This document shows, piece by piece, positions 42,604 through 52,024 of a DNA stretch of 64,000 nt; positions within the stretch are counted from its first letter, which is position 1, and every line of letters begins with the position of its first letter. The position numbers and the translations under genes are program-made. The notes under the pieces are model-generated. The model did not search any database. It saw only the letters and a list, made by a program, of their open reading frames with translations, and was not told the origin of the DNA. Source of the DNA: Aeromicrobium phoceense (GTDB taxonomy: Bacteria; Actinomycetota; Actinomycetes; Propionibacteriales; Nocardioidaceae); NCBI RefSeq assembly GCF_013868155.1, contig NZ_JACEOG010000001.1, positions 930,001-994,000 on the forward strand, read 5' to 3'.

Positions 42604-43224
42604 GTGAGCTGGGAAGAGATGTTCAAGGGCGACTTCGCCGCGGACGACGTCCGCGCCTACGGCGAGCTGGTGCGGAACCTGCACGCGGTGCAGGACGTGC
42701 TGGCCGCGATGCCGATGGACCGCGAGGCGATCGACGGACTCTCCGCCGACCTCGCGCGGTGGCGCGAGCGCCTCGAGCCGTCGGTCACCGACGAGCAGCA
42801 TCAGGTCAACGGCCGCGTCGCCGAGCTGCCCGTGCGCGGCCACGCGATGCTGCCCGAGCTGGACGTCACCTCGCGCACGACCGACCGCGTCGAGGGGACC
42901 GTGCGCTTCGGGCGCTGGTTCATGGGCGGCGGGATGGCCGTGCACGGCGGAGCCGTCAGCCTGCTGTTCGACGAGGTGCTCGGCATCATCGCGTCGCTCG
43001 CCGCGGGCGGCATCACCCGCACCGCCTACCTCCACACCGACTACCGCGCCCTCACCCCGATCGACACCGAGCTCGAGACGGTCGCGTGGATCGACCGGGT
43101 CGAGGGCCGCAAGTGGTTCATCCGCGGCGAGATCCGCCACGGCGACGTCGTGTGCGCCGAGGCCGAGGGCCTGTTCCTGCGCCTGCTGCCCGACCAGGGT
43201 CTCGGCAAGCGCACCACCGACTGA
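42604..43224 (+). CDS. PaaI-type acyl-CoA thioesterase
   Basis: 206 residues. An N-terminal helical extension (about 1-65) precedes a hot-dog domain of the PaaI/4HBT type: FMGGGMAVHGGAVSLLFDEVLGIIASLAAGG (HGG with the acidic residue downstream), TAYLHTDYRALTPIDTELETVAWIDRVEGRKWFIRGEI, VCAEAEGLFLRL. Would hydrolyse an acyl-CoA. The extension is longer than in minimal PaaI and resembles the THEM4-like actinobacterial group. Start GTG 42604 by the -10 spacing. Converges with the dehydrogenase gene three bases away. Confidence 0.85.
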   Translation: MSWEEMFKGDFAADDVRAYGELVRNLHAVQDVLAAMPMDREAIDGLSADLARWRERLEPSVTDEQHQVNGRVAELPVRGHAMLPELDVTSRTTDRVEGTVRFGRWFMGGGMAVHGGAVSLLFDEVLGIIASLAAGGITRTAYLHTDYRALTPIDTELETVAWIDRVEGRKWFIRGEIRHGDVVCAEAEGLFLRLLPDQGLGKRTTD

Positions 43225-43227
43225 GCC

Positions 43228-44085
43228 TCAGGGGTAGGGGTAGAAGCCCTGGCCCGACTTCTTGCCCATCAGGCCCGCGTCGACCATGCGGTCGAGCAGC
43301 GGCGGCGGCGAGTAGAGGGGCTCCTTGAACTCCTCGTACATCGACTCGCCGATCGCCTTGATCGTGTCCAGCCCGATGAGGTCGCTCAGCGCGAGCGGCC
43401 CCATCGGGTGGCCACAGCCCAGCACCATGCCGTTGTCGATGTCCTTCGCCGAGGCGTACCCGGCCTCGTACATCCGGATCGCCGACAGCAGGTACGGCAC
43501 CAGGAGCGAGTTGACGATGAAGCCCGCGCGGTCGGTCGCGTCGATGGGCTGCTTGCCGAGTGTCTCCGAGACGTAGGAGCGCATCCGGTCGAGCGTCTTG
43601 TCCGAGGTCGTCAGCGACGGGATGAGCTCGACGAGCTTCATGACGGGCGCCGGGTTGAAGAAGTGCACGCCCATGACCCGGTCGGCTCGGCCGGACGCGG
43701 CGCCCAGCTTCACGATGGGGATCGACGACGTGTTGGAGGCCAGGATCGCGTCGGGGTCCTGCAGGATCCTCCCGATGCGGGTGAAGAGGTCGAGCTTGAT
43801 CGACTCCTTCTCGCTCGCCGCCTCGACCACCAGCTGGCGGTCGGCGAGATCGTCGAGGTCGGTCGTGACCTTGATGGCCTCGAGGGTCACGTCGCGGTCC
43901 TGCTCGGTGAGCTTGCCGCGGTCGACGGCACGCTGCAGCGAGGTCTCGATCCGGCCGTGCGCGGCGGCGGCGGCCTCCTCGGTGACCTCGACGACGACGA
44001 CCGAGATGCCGGCGCGCGCGTTCACCTCTGCGATGCCGGAGCCCATGAGGCCACCTCCGACGACTCCGATGCGTTCGATGGTCAC
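43228..44085 (-). CDS. 3-hydroxybutyryl-CoA dehydrogenase
   Basis: 285 residues: Rossmann motif GGGLMGSGIA near residue 9, the HCDH catalytic His in GVHFFNPAPVMKLVELI and a Glu in the EASEKESIK loop region, and the C-terminal helical domain with CGHPMGPLALSDLIGLD. Catalyses NAD(P)-linked oxidation of (S)-3-hydroxyacyl-CoA or the reverse. Start is GTG 44085, behind GGAGG; the longer frame extends past the likely promoter. Size fits the stand-alone short enzyme, not a fused FadB. Adjacent to thioesterase and acyl-CoA synthetase genes. Confidence 0.93.
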   Translation of the reverse strand: MTIERIGVVGGGLMGSGIAEVNARAGISVVVVEVTEEAAAAAHGRIETSLQRAVDRGKLTEQDRDVTLEAIKVTTDLDDLADRQLVVEAASEKESIKLDLFTRIGRILQDPDAILASNTSSIPIVKLGAASGRADRVMGVHFFNPAPVMKLVELIPSLTTSDKTLDRMRSYVSETLGKQPIDATDRAGFIVNSLLVPYLLSAIRMYEAGYASAKDIDNGMVLGCGHPMGPLALSDLIGLDTIKAIGESMYEEFKEPLYSPPPLLDRMVDAGLMGKKSGQGFYPYP

Positions 44086-44185
44086 GCGACCTCCCGGTAA
44101 AGATGATGGATTCCTCACCTTCGATCGTAACGGTCGCCGGGTGAGCCTCCGCAAGCGCTTCGAGGGGGCGTGATGGGATGGCCCC

Positions 44186-44575
44186 ATGCGTGCGTGGCTC
44201 CCGGTGGTGCTCGTCCTCGCCCTGGCCGGCTGCGGCGGGAGCGATGATGCCCCGACCCCGTCGGCGAGCTCGGCCTCCACCACGCCCGGCAAGGTCTCCA
44301 CCGAGGCCTCGGGCACGGTCGATCCGCTGGCGATCACCTCCTACGTCTGCCGCCGGAACGCCAAGGGCGTCTGGAAGGTCCAGGGCACGCTCAAGAACAC
44401 CGGCAAGCAGGTCCGCGACTACAGCGTCACGGCGTTCATCGGTCAGCAGACCGGACCGGCGCGCGTCGTGGAGCTCGACCGGGTCCGGGCGGGCGCCAGC
44501 GTGCCCTTCGCGATGGACCCGATCGTGGCCGCGCCCGAGGGCCCGTGCCGGCTCCGGGCCGTCATCGCGCTCTGA
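44186..44575 (+). CDS. Small lipoprotein of unknown function
   Basis: 129 residues with lipobox LALAGC (Cys16), a Ser/Thr-rich linker (about 18-45) and a compact beta domain starting ITSYVCRRNAKGVWKVQGTLKNTGKQVRDYSVTAFIG, which resembles FxLYD/DUF-type immunoglobulin-like folds where a protein compares unfolded versus modified side chains; two cysteines (C54-like VCRR and PCRL) may form a disulfide. No function assigned. A short palindrome GACGC-CGCG-GCGTC at its stop may act in termination. Confidence 0.7.
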   Translation: MRAWLPVVLVLALAGCGGSDDAPTPSASSASTTPGKVSTEASGTVDPLAITSYVCRRNAKGVWKVQGTLKNTGKQVRDYSVTAFIGQQTGPARVVELDRVRAGASVPFAMDPIVAAPEGPCRLRAVIAL

Positions 44576-44710
44576 CGCCGCGGCGTCCACGAGGCGCCCC
44601 CGACCTTTTGCCGCGTCTTAACCAAAATGTCATGGTCCGTCCGGTCTCTTGGCTGATTCTCAGGGTTACGGTGTGCCAAACCGGTTCCCCTGCGACAAAG
44701 GACACAGACC

Positions 44711-47545
44711 TTGAAGTCCCGACGTTCCCTCTCGGCCGTTGCGATCGGAGCGCTGCTGAGCGCACCGATCGTCGTGGCCCCGTCGGCCACCGCGGCCGAC
44801 CCCGTCGACATCACCCTCGTCGACATCAACGACTTCCACGGCCGCATCGACTCGAACACCACGAAGTTCGCGACGACGGTGGAGCAGATCCGACAGACGG
44901 CGGGAGAGGCGAACACGCTCTTCCTCTCGGTCGGTGACAACATCGGCGCCTCGCCGTTCGCGTCCGCCACGCAGCAGGACGAGCCCACGATCGACGTGCT
45001 CAACGCGCTCGACCTCGACGTCTCGTCCGTGGGCAACCACGAGTTCGACCGCGGCTTCGACGACCTCGTCGGCCGCGTCACCGACCGGGCCGACTTCCCG
45101 CACCTCGGTGCGAACGTGAAGCTCCGGGACACGGGTGCCGCGGCACTGCCGGCGTCGGCCTCCTTCACCGTCGGCGGCCTCGAGGTCGCGGTCATCGGCG
45201 CGGTCACCGAGGAGACGCCCTCGCTCGTGACGCCCTCCGGCATCTCGACCCTGACGTTCACCGATCCGGTCGAGGCCGTCAACACCGAGGTCGACCGCCT
45301 CGAGGCGCTGCCCGAGGCGGACCGTCCCGACGTCATCGTCGCGGCGTTCCACGAGGGTGCCGGCGCCGGCACCCCCGACGGCTCGAGCCTGGCCGAGGAG
45401 GTCGCCCACGGCGGCGCCTTCGCCGACATCGTGAACAACACCGACGCCTCGGTGGACGCGATCTTCACCGGCCACACCCACAAGGCCTACGCGTGGGACG
45501 CCCCGGTCCCCGGCCAGGGCGCCAAGACCCGCCCGATCATCCAGACGGGCAGCTACGGCGAGAACATCGGCAAGGTCACGCTGTCGGTCGATCCCGACAC
45601 CGGAGACGTCGCCTCGCACACGGTCGCGAACGTCCCGCGCGTCGCCACCGCGAACGAGCAGCTGCCCCGCGTCGCCGCGGTCAAGACCATCGTCGACAAC
45701 GCCCTCGCGTACGCCGCCACGATCGGCAACGAGAAGGTCGCCGACATCACGGCCGACATCACCACCGCCTACACCGGCGGCAGCTACGTCGGCGGCGTCT
45801 ACACGCCGTCGAACCCGGCCGCACCCAAGACCGGTCGCGACGACCGTGCGAGCGAGTCCACGATCGGCAACCTCGTGCCCGACGCGATGCTCGCCCAGTC
45901 CAAGGCGACGAACGCACCGGCCGACCTGTCGATCAACAACCCCGGCGGCCTGCGCGACGAGCTGTTCTTCGCCGGTAACACCACCACCGGCGGCCCGAAC
46001 AACACCGACGGCTCGGTGACGTTCGCCGAGGCCAACGCCGTGCTGCCGTTCACCAACAACCTCTTCACGGTCACCCTCACGGGCGAGTCGCTGAAGAAGG
46101 TCTTCGAGCAGCAGTGGCAGCGCAACCCCGACAACACGGTGCCGAGCCGCCCGTACCTGCAGCTGGGCGTGTCCGACAACGTCCGCTACACGTACGACGC
46201 GACCCGCGCCGAGGGCGACCGCATCACCAGCGTCTGGATCGACGATCAGCTGCTCGACCCGGCGAAGTCCTACAAGGTCATCGTCCCGTCGTTCCTGGCC
46301 ACCGGCGGCGACAACTTCCGCGCCTTCGCCGAGGGCACCTACGTCGACACCGGTGTCGTCGACTACGAGGGCTGGATCGAGTACCTGGGCGCCAAGTCCC
46401 CGGTGACCCCCGACTTCGGCCGCCGCTCGGTGGCCGTCACGGGCCTCGCGAGCTCCTACGAGGTCGGCGAGACGGCGACGTTCTCGCTGCCGAAGCTGAA
46501 CCTGACCTCGCTGGGCAGCCCGGCGAACACGTCGGTCGAGGCCACCCTGGAGTACGGCGACGGCCAGACGCTCGACCTCGGCTCGCAGCCGGTCACCAAC
46601 GGCGCCTCCGGCCAGTTCTCCTTCACCGTGCCCGCGGGCGCGATCGAGGGCGGCACGATCCGCGCCGAGGCGTCGCCGAGCGGCACCGTGGCCACCATCC
46701 CGCTGTCGGTCGAGAAGGCCGCCTCCACCACCACCGCCACGGCTCCCGCCCAGGTCACGAAGGGTGAGGCGTTCGACGTCTCGGTCGACGTCACCGCGGC
46801 GGCGGGCGACCTCGACGGCACGGTCGTCGTCCGCGACGGCGCCACCGAGGTCGGCACCGGCACCGTGACGGACGGCTCCGGGACGGTCGAGGTCCAGGCC
46901 TCCGACCTGCGGCTCGGCCAGCGCACGCTGACCGTGGCCTACCAGGGCTCCGGCACGGTGGCCGGCTCCGAGACCACCGTCTCGGTCGAGGTCATCAAGG
47001 GCGAGACGCCGTTCACCGCGCAGGGCTCGACCACGCCGTACGGCACGGGCGCGACCATCACGCTGACGGCCGCCCCCGGCACCAGCGGCATCGTCTACGT
47101 CGCGAACCAGCTGGGCATGCAGGTCGGCACGGCCTTCCTGTCCGACGGCAAGGGCACGTTCCGCTTCGGCGGCACGGCGCTCAAGCCGGGCTCGTACACC
47201 TACGGCCTGTTCTTCAACGGCAGCGCCTCGTACGAGCCGGCCGACGCCACGGCGACCGTGAAGGTCACCAAGGCCGACACCTCGGTGCGCGCCGTGGTCG
47301 CCTCGAAGATCAAGTCCAAGGGCGCGGTCCTGAAGGCCCGCGTCTCGGCCAAGGGCTTCACGCCCACCGGCACGGTCGTGGTCAAGCGCGGCACCAAGGT
47401 CGTGGGCAAGGCCACGGTCAAGGACGGCGTGGCCCGCGTGAAGCTGGCCAAGCTCCCGCGCGGCAAGGCGACGCTGCGGGTGTTCTACAAGGGCAGTTCC
47501 GTCGCGAACGGCTCCACGACGTCCGCGAAGACGTTCGTCAAGTAG
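44711..47545 (+). CDS. Secreted 5'-nucleotidase (UshA/NucA-like) with Ig-like repeats
   Basis: 944 residues. Signal peptide about 1-28. Metallophosphatase domain with DINDFHGRID, VGDNIGASPF, GNHEFDRG and FTGHTHKAY metal-binding motifs (about 33-300), then 5'-nucleotidase C-terminal domain (about 340-530) containing NNPGGLRDELFF and LPFTNNLFTVTLTG. From about 555 to the end are Ig-like/Big_3-type beta repeats ending VFYKGSS..., which probably attach to the cell surface or a polymer. It would release phosphate and nucleoside from extracellular nucleotides. Start is TTG behind AAAGGA; no sorting signal or anchor is seen. Adjacent secreted nuclease fits a joint role. Confidence 0.93.
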   Translation: MKSRRSLSAVAIGALLSAPIVVAPSATAADPVDITLVDINDFHGRIDSNTTKFATTVEQIRQTAGEANTLFLSVGDNIGASPFASATQQDEPTIDVLNALDLDVSSVGNHEFDRGFDDLVGRVTDRADFPHLGANVKLRDTGAAALPASASFTVGGLEVAVIGAVTEETPSLVTPSGISTLTFTDPVEAVNTEVDRLEALPEADRPDVIVAAFHEGAGAGTPDGSSLAEEVAHGGAFADIVNNTDASVDAIFTGHTHKAYAWDAPVPGQGAKTRPIIQTGSYGENIGKVTLSVDPDTGDVASHTVANVPRVATANEQLPRVAAVKTIVDNALAYAATIGNEKVADITADITTAYTGGSYVGGVYTPSNPAAPKTGRDDRASESTIGNLVPDAMLAQSKATNAPADLSINNPGGLRDELFFAGNTTTGGPNNTDGSVTFAEANAVLPFTNNLFTVTLTGESLKKVFEQQWQRNPDNTVPSRPYLQLGVSDNVRYTYDATRAEGDRITSVWIDDQLLDPAKSYKVIVPSFLATGGDNFRAFAEGTYVDTGVVDYEGWIEYLGAKSPVTPDFGRRSVAVTGLASSYEVGETATFSLPKLNLTSLGSPANTSVEATLEYGDGQTLDLGSQPVTNGASGQFSFTVPAGAIEGGTIRAEASPSGTVATIPLSVEKAASTTTATAPAQVTKGEAFDVSVDVTAAAGDLDGTVVVRDGATEVGTGTVTDGSGTVEVQASDLRLGQRTLTVAYQGSGTVAGSETTVSVEVIKGETPFTAQGSTTPYGTGATITLTAAPGTSGIVYVANQLGMQVGTAFLSDGKGTFRFGGTALKPGSYTYGLFFNGSASYEPADATATVKVTKADTSVRAVVASKIKSKGAVLKARVSAKGFTPTGTVVVKRGTKVVGKATVKDGVARVKLAKLPRGKATLRVFYKGSSVANGSTTSAKTFVK

Positions 47546-47550
47546 TGACC

Positions 47551-47588
47551 TGAGCCGGGGCGGTCCGCACGCGGGCCGCCCCGGCTCA
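47551..47588. terminator. Strong hairpin between nucleotidase and nuclease genes
   Basis: TGAGCCGGGGCGG (47551-47563) pairs exactly with CCGCCCCGGCTCA (47576-47588) around a short loop. No U-tract. It may end the nucleotidase transcript or limit readthrough into the nuclease gene. Confidence 0.65.
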
Positions 47589-47618
47589 CTCCATCAGCAC
47601 CACTCGAGGGGAATCCCG

Positions 47619-50600
47619 ATGTCTCGTCCTGTCCTTCGCGGTCTGACCGCGCTCGCCGTGGCGGCCGGTGCGGCCGTGGCGGTGCCGCCCGCGGCCACCG
47701 CCGCTCCCGACGGCTCCGGCCTCGTGATCAACGAGGTCTACCTGAACGGCGGCTCCGCGGGGGCCACCTACCTCAACAAGTTCGTCGAGCTGCACAACCC
47801 GACGGACGAGGACATCAGCGTCAACGGCTGGTCGGTGCAGTACCGCGCGTACAACGGCACCGCGAACTTCTCCGCCGTGATCCCCCTCGGCGACCGGCAC
47901 CTCGAGCCCGGCGGAACGCTGCTCGTGAGCGGCAACTCGAACGCCGCCAACGGCGCGGCGCTGCCCACCCCCGACGTGGCCAGCACGACCGGCTTCTCGG
48001 GCAACTCGAACGGCGGCACGATCGCGCTCGTCTCTTCCGAGACCGCGCTCACCGGAGACCTGGCCACCGTCCGTGCCAACGCGTCCCTGGTCGATCTCAT
48101 CGGCTACGGCCTCTCGAACACCTACGAGGGCACGGCGAAGGCCGACGGCTACACGGTGACCGCCTCGGTGACGCGCGCAGCGGGCGCGGACACCGACGTG
48201 AACTCCACCGACTTCACCACCGCGGCGCCCTCGCCCGTGGCGTGCGGCGCCACCTGCGCCGGCCCCGGCGACGCCGAGCCCGAAGAGCCCGAGCCCTCCG
48301 AGACGGTCACGATCGCGCAGATCCAGGGCACGGGTGCGGCCAGCCCGCGCGTCGGCCAGACGGTCACCACCACCGGCGTCGTCACGGCGCTCTACGCGTC
48401 GGGCGGCTTCAACGGCGCGTACCTCCAGACGCCCGGTACCGGCGGCACGGCCGGTCCCGCGTCACACGGCCTGTTCGTCTTCGGCTCGTCCACCGCGTTC
48501 GCGCAGTCGGTCGACCTCGGCGACACGATCGACGTCACCGGCGCCGTGTCGGAGTTCAACGGCCTGACCCAGATCACCGCGGCGACGTGGCAGGACGCCA
48601 CCACCGCCGGCACGGTCACGCCGACTCCCGTCACCTTCCCCATGACCGAGGCGCAGCGTGAGGCCCTCGAGGGCATGCTCGTCGACGCCACGGCGGGCAC
48701 GTTCACGCTCACGAACAACTACGGCACGAACACCTTCGGCGAGATCGGCCTGGCCTCGGGTGACACCGTGCTGCCGCAGCCGACCAACGAGGTCCGTCCG
48801 CGCACGTCCGCCTACGACGCCCTGGTGGCGCGGAACGCGGCCCGCATGATCACGCTCGACGACGGCAAGAGCATCAACTTCACCTCGGGCGCCAACCGCG
48901 CGATCCCGGGTCCGTGGCTGACGCCGACCAACGAGGTCCGCACGGGCGCGTCGGTCACGATCGACGAGCCGCTGGTCATGGACTGGCGCAACAGCACGTG
49001 GAAGCTCCAGCCGACGCAGCCCTTCGCGGCCGGTGGCGAGTCCGCCACGATCGCGCCGCAGAGCACGCGCGAGACGGCACCGAAGGACGTCGGCGGAGCG
49101 GTCAAGCTGGCCTCGTTCAACGTCCTGAACTACTTCACCACCACCGGTGAGGACTGGGTGTCCTCGAGCCGCGGCACCTGCACCTTCTACACCGACCGCG
49201 ACGGCAACCGCATCACCGTGAACACCTGCACGAACAACGGTCCGCGCGGTGCCGCCAACGACGTGAGCCTCGCCCGCCAGCAGGCGAAGATCGTCCGGGC
49301 GATCAACACGCTCGACGCCGACGTGCTGTCGCTGGAGGAGATCGAGGACACCGGCTCGCTCGGTGGCGCCGATCGCGACGAGGCCCTCACGACGCTCGTC
49401 GCGGCGCTCAACGCCGACGCCGGCTCGCAGCGCTGGGCGGCGGTCCTGTCGCCGTCGACGATCCCGACCTCCGGTCGCGACGTCATCCGCACCGCGTTCA
49501 TCTACCAGCGCGACGTGGTCGAGCCGGTCGGGCCGTCGGTCATCCTCGACTCGCCCGCGTTCGCCAGCGCCCGCGCCCCGCTGGCGCAGGAGTTCCGCCC
49601 GGTCGACGGCGACGCCGGCCAGGACTTCCTGGCGATCGTCAACCACTTCAAGTCGAAGGGCTCGGGCGACGGCGTGAACGCCGACCAGGGCGACGGCCAG
49701 GGTGCGTCGAACCGCGCTCGCGTCGGTCAGGCCGAGGCGCTCGTCGACTTCGTGTCCTCGCTGGAGGAGCAGACCGACACCGACCGGGTGTTCCTGCTCG
49801 GCGACTTCAACTCCTACGCCAAGGAGGACCCGCTGGCGATCATCGAGGACGCCGGCTTCGTGAACGTCGACCAGCGCCTCACCGACGAGGAGACCTACCA
49901 GTTCGAGGGCATGCACGGCTCGCTCGACCACGTGTTCGCCTCCTCGGCCGCATTCGCGCGGGTCACCGGCGCCGACGTGTGGACCATCAACGCGCCCGAG
50001 TCGATCGGCCGCGAGTACAGCCGGTTCAACAACAACGTGACGAACCTGTTCGACGCGTCCACGCCGTTCCGGGCCAGCGACCACGACCCCGTGATCGTCG
50101 GCTTCGACCCCGGCGCGGCCGCCGAGGTCGCCACGACGACCACGGCGAAGGTGCCGTCCGTCGTGTGGGCCGACGAGGCGTTCGACGTCGCGGTCACGGT
50201 CGCCTCGGGCACGGGCTCGCCCCGTGGCACGGCCACCGTGTCGCTGGGCGACGAGGTGCTCGGCACGGCCGCGGTCGCCGATGGCAGGGCCACGGTCACG
50301 GTGTCGGCGGGCTCGCTGCGGGCGGGTCGTCACGTGCTCGACGTCGCCTTCGCGGGCGAGGGTCGCTACGCCGACTCGGCCGGCACCGTCACGGTCGACG
50401 TCCGTGCCGACTCGGCGATCACCGCCTCGGCGGCGCGCGGCACCTACGGGAAGCCGACCGCGATCACGGTGACGGGCGCTCCCGACGCCGGCGGTCTGCT
50501 CTACGCCACGGCCGGCGGTCGGATCGTCGCCTCGGCGATCATGCGCAGCGGCTCGTCGACGATCCGCGTGCCGGGTACCGCCCTGCGGCCGGGCACCACC

Positions 50601-50954
50601 GCGGTGACCGTCTTCTACGCCGGTGACCGTGCGCATGAGCCGAGCCGCACCTCGGTCGACGTGACGATCGCGAAGGCGAGGGCCACCGTGTCGGCGAAGG
50701 TGCTGAACGGCAAGGTCACGGAGCGGACGCGTGCCAAGGTGCGCGTCGTGGTCCGTACCCCGGGCTTCGTCGAGAGCTCGGGGAAGGTCCGGATCTACCG
50801 GGGCTCGAAGCTGCTCGCGTCGGGCAACGTCAAGGGCGGCAAGGTCACCGTGACCCTGCCGCGCCAGAAGTCCTCGGTGCGCCTGACGGCACGGTTCAGC
50901 GGCACGTCGCTGACCTCGCCGGCGAGCCGCGCGTTCGTGCTGCGGGTGCGCTGA
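47619..50954 (+). CDS. Secreted nuclease (ExeM/NucH-like) with lamin-tail domain
   Basis: 1111 residues. Signal peptide about 1-28; lamin-tail domain (about 33-170, LVINEVYLNGGSAGATYLNKFVEL); OB-fold-like nuclease region (about 228-350, VTIAQIQGTG, VVTALYASGGFNGAYLQ); endonuclease/exonuclease/phosphatase domain (about 490-830) with ASFNVLNYF, LSLEEIED, LLGDFNSYAKEDP and ASDHDPVIVGFD catalytic blocks; then Ig-like repeats to the end. Extracellular DNA/RNA hydrolysis, supplying nucleotides to the upstream nucleotidase, is the natural reading. The Ig-like tail resembles that of the nucleotidase (FYAGDR / FYKGSS endings), suggesting a shared surface-binding mode. Confidence 0.9.
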   Translation: MSRPVLRGLTALAVAAGAAVAVPPAATAAPDGSGLVINEVYLNGGSAGATYLNKFVELHNPTDEDISVNGWSVQYRAYNGTANFSAVIPLGDRHLEPGGTLLVSGNSNAANGAALPTPDVASTTGFSGNSNGGTIALVSSETALTGDLATVRANASLVDLIGYGLSNTYEGTAKADGYTVTASVTRAAGADTDVNSTDFTTAAPSPVACGATCAGPGDAEPEEPEPSETVTIAQIQGTGAASPRVGQTVTTTGVVTALYASGGFNGAYLQTPGTGGTAGPASHGLFVFGSSTAFAQSVDLGDTIDVTGAVSEFNGLTQITAATWQDATTAGTVTPTPVTFPMTEAQREALEGMLVDATAGTFTLTNNYGTNTFGEIGLASGDTVLPQPTNEVRPRTSAYDALVARNAARMITLDDGKSINFTSGANRAIPGPWLTPTNEVRTGASVTIDEPLVMDWRNSTWKLQPTQPFAAGGESATIAPQSTRETAPKDVGGAVKLASFNVLNYFTTTGEDWVSSSRGTCTFYTDRDGNRITVNTCTNNGPRGAANDVSLARQQAKIVRAINTLDADVLSLEEIEDTGSLGGADRDEALTTLVAALNADAGSQRWAAVLSPSTIPTSGRDVIRTAFIYQRDVVEPVGPSVILDSPAFASARAPLAQEFRPVDGDAGQDFLAIVNHFKSKGSGDGVNADQGDGQGASNRARVGQAEALVDFVSSLEEQTDTDRVFLLGDFNSYAKEDPLAIIEDAGFVNVDQRLTDEETYQFEGMHGSLDHVFASSAAFARVTGADVWTINAPESIGREYSRFNNNVTNLFDASTPFRASDHDPVIVGFDPGAAAEVATTTTAKVPSVVWADEAFDVAVTVASGTGSPRGTATVSLGDEVLGTAAVADGRATVTVSAGSLRAGRHVLDVAFAGEGRYADSAGTVTVDVRADSAITASAARGTYGKPTAITVTGAPDAGGLLYATAGGRIVASAIMRSGSSTIRVPGTALRPGTTAVTVFYAGDRAHEPSRTSVDVTIAKARATVSAKVLNGKVTERTRAKVRVVVRTPGFVESSGKVRIYRGSKLLASGNVKGGKVTVTLPRQKSSVRLTARFSGTSLTSPASRAFVLRVR

Positions 50955-50963
50955 GGCAAGGGG

Positions 50964-51018
50964 GACAGGCCGGGCGGCCCCAGGATCGGAGGGAGATCCT
51001 GAGGCCGTCCTCTGTCCG
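50964..51018. terminator. Long hairpin after the nuclease gene
   Basis: GGACAG..GGGCGGCC.CAGGATC pairs with GATCCTG.GGCCGTCC.CTGTCC (50964-51018), about 21 pairs with small bulges and a seven-base loop GGAGGGA. Lies between the nuclease stop and the convergent methyltransferase gene. Confidence 0.65.
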
Positions 51019-51034
51019 GGTGCGCCGTCCGAGC

Positions 51035-51880
51035 TCAGCGCACCTCGGCCGTGACGAGGAGGTACTCCCACTGCATCGTGAAGCCCTCCTCCGAGCGGGA
51101 GCCCTCACGCTCGCCCAGAGCGGCCAGGTCGCGCTCGAGGTCGGCGGTGCGCTCCGGGTCGTCGGCGTGGGCGGCGAAGGCCGCGATCGTCGGGCCGTAG
51201 TGGGCCGCGAAGTAGTCGCGGAACTGCTCCCCGCCCTCGAAGTGCGTGACCGGCAGGGTCAGCCGGCGTACCCGCACGTCGCCGACCCGGTCGCCGAGCA
51301 GCGCCCGCACGTGCTCCTCGTTCCCCCACAGCGGCGGCGGTGAGGCGCCGGGCGGGGGCGGCGGCACGTACTGCTTCATCGTGGCGAAGAGCTGGCCGAT
51401 CGTGCCCTCAGGCGTCCACGAGACGATGCCGATCCGGCCGCCCGGGCGGCACGTGCGCACCAGTTCGTCGGCGGCCTGCTGGTGGTGCGGCGCGAACATC
51501 ACGCCGATGCACGACATGACGACGTCGAAGGCGTCGCCCTCGTAGGGCAGTGCCTCGGCGTCCGCCACGTCCCACGTGAGGTCCACGTCGGGGTGCTCGG
51601 TCCGGCCTGCCTCGAGCAGGCCGGGAGTGAGGTCGGAGGCAACCACGGTCGCGCCCCGCTGTGCCGCACGGACCGCGGCGCTCCCGGTGCCGGCGGCGAC
51701 GTCGAGGACCCGCTCGCCGGGGTTCACCTCCAGCGCGTCCACGAGGACGGCGCCCAGCGGCGAGACGATCTCGCGTGCGACCCGGGGGTAGTCGCCCAGC
51801 CCCCACATGCGGCGGTGCTTGTTCTTCAGCTCGGTGTCCTGCTGCACCGCGTCGGTGGCGGTGGTGTCGGTGATTCCCAT
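51035..51880 (-). CDS. Class I SAM-dependent methyltransferase
   Basis: 281 residues: Motif I VLDVAAGTGSAAVRAAQRG (about 62-80), acidic residue after strand 2 (VVASDLTPGLLE), and DVADAEALPYEGDAFDVVMSCIGVMFAP, typical of the UbiE/COQ5-like Methyltransf_11 group. The C-terminal third contains a proline run (VPPPPPGASPPP) and FRDYFAAHYGP. Substrate unknown. Start ATG 51880 behind AAGGAAG. Divergent from an HxlR regulator, so regulation by it is plausible. Confidence 0.85.
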   Translation of the reverse strand: MGITDTTATDAVQQDTELKNKHRRMWGLGDYPRVAREIVSPLGAVLVDALEVNPGERVLDVAAGTGSAAVRAAQRGATVVASDLTPGLLEAGRTEHPDVDLTWDVADAEALPYEGDAFDVVMSCIGVMFAPHHQQAADELVRTCRPGGRIGIVSWTPEGTIGQLFATMKQYVPPPPPGASPPPLWGNEEHVRALLGDRVGDVRVRRLTLPVTHFEGGEQFRDYFAAHYGPTIAAFAAHADDPERTADLERDLAALGEREGSRSEEGFTMQWEYLLVTAEVR

Positions 51881-52024
51881 GGATCTTCCTTCGTGTGGTG
51901 TTCCTCCACCCAGAGTCCGCCCGGGGCCCGCGGTGATACCAGTTCCGTTTCTGTACCGTCCGATCGGGTGGTGGCGCCGGGAGGCCGGCGAGGCGCACGA
52001 TGGTCGGGACGAAGGGGAAGACCC

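Noticed and set aside
44574-44587. Perfect palindrome GACGCCGCGGCGTC at the lipoprotein stop codon
   Set aside because: With a realistic loop only five base pairs remain; not strong enough to call a terminator on its own.
44576-44710. Possible phosphate-control (PHO box) site before the 5'-nucleotidase
   Set aside because: No tandem GTTCACC-like repeat could be found; TTAACCAAAATGTC is A/T-rich but does not match a known box.
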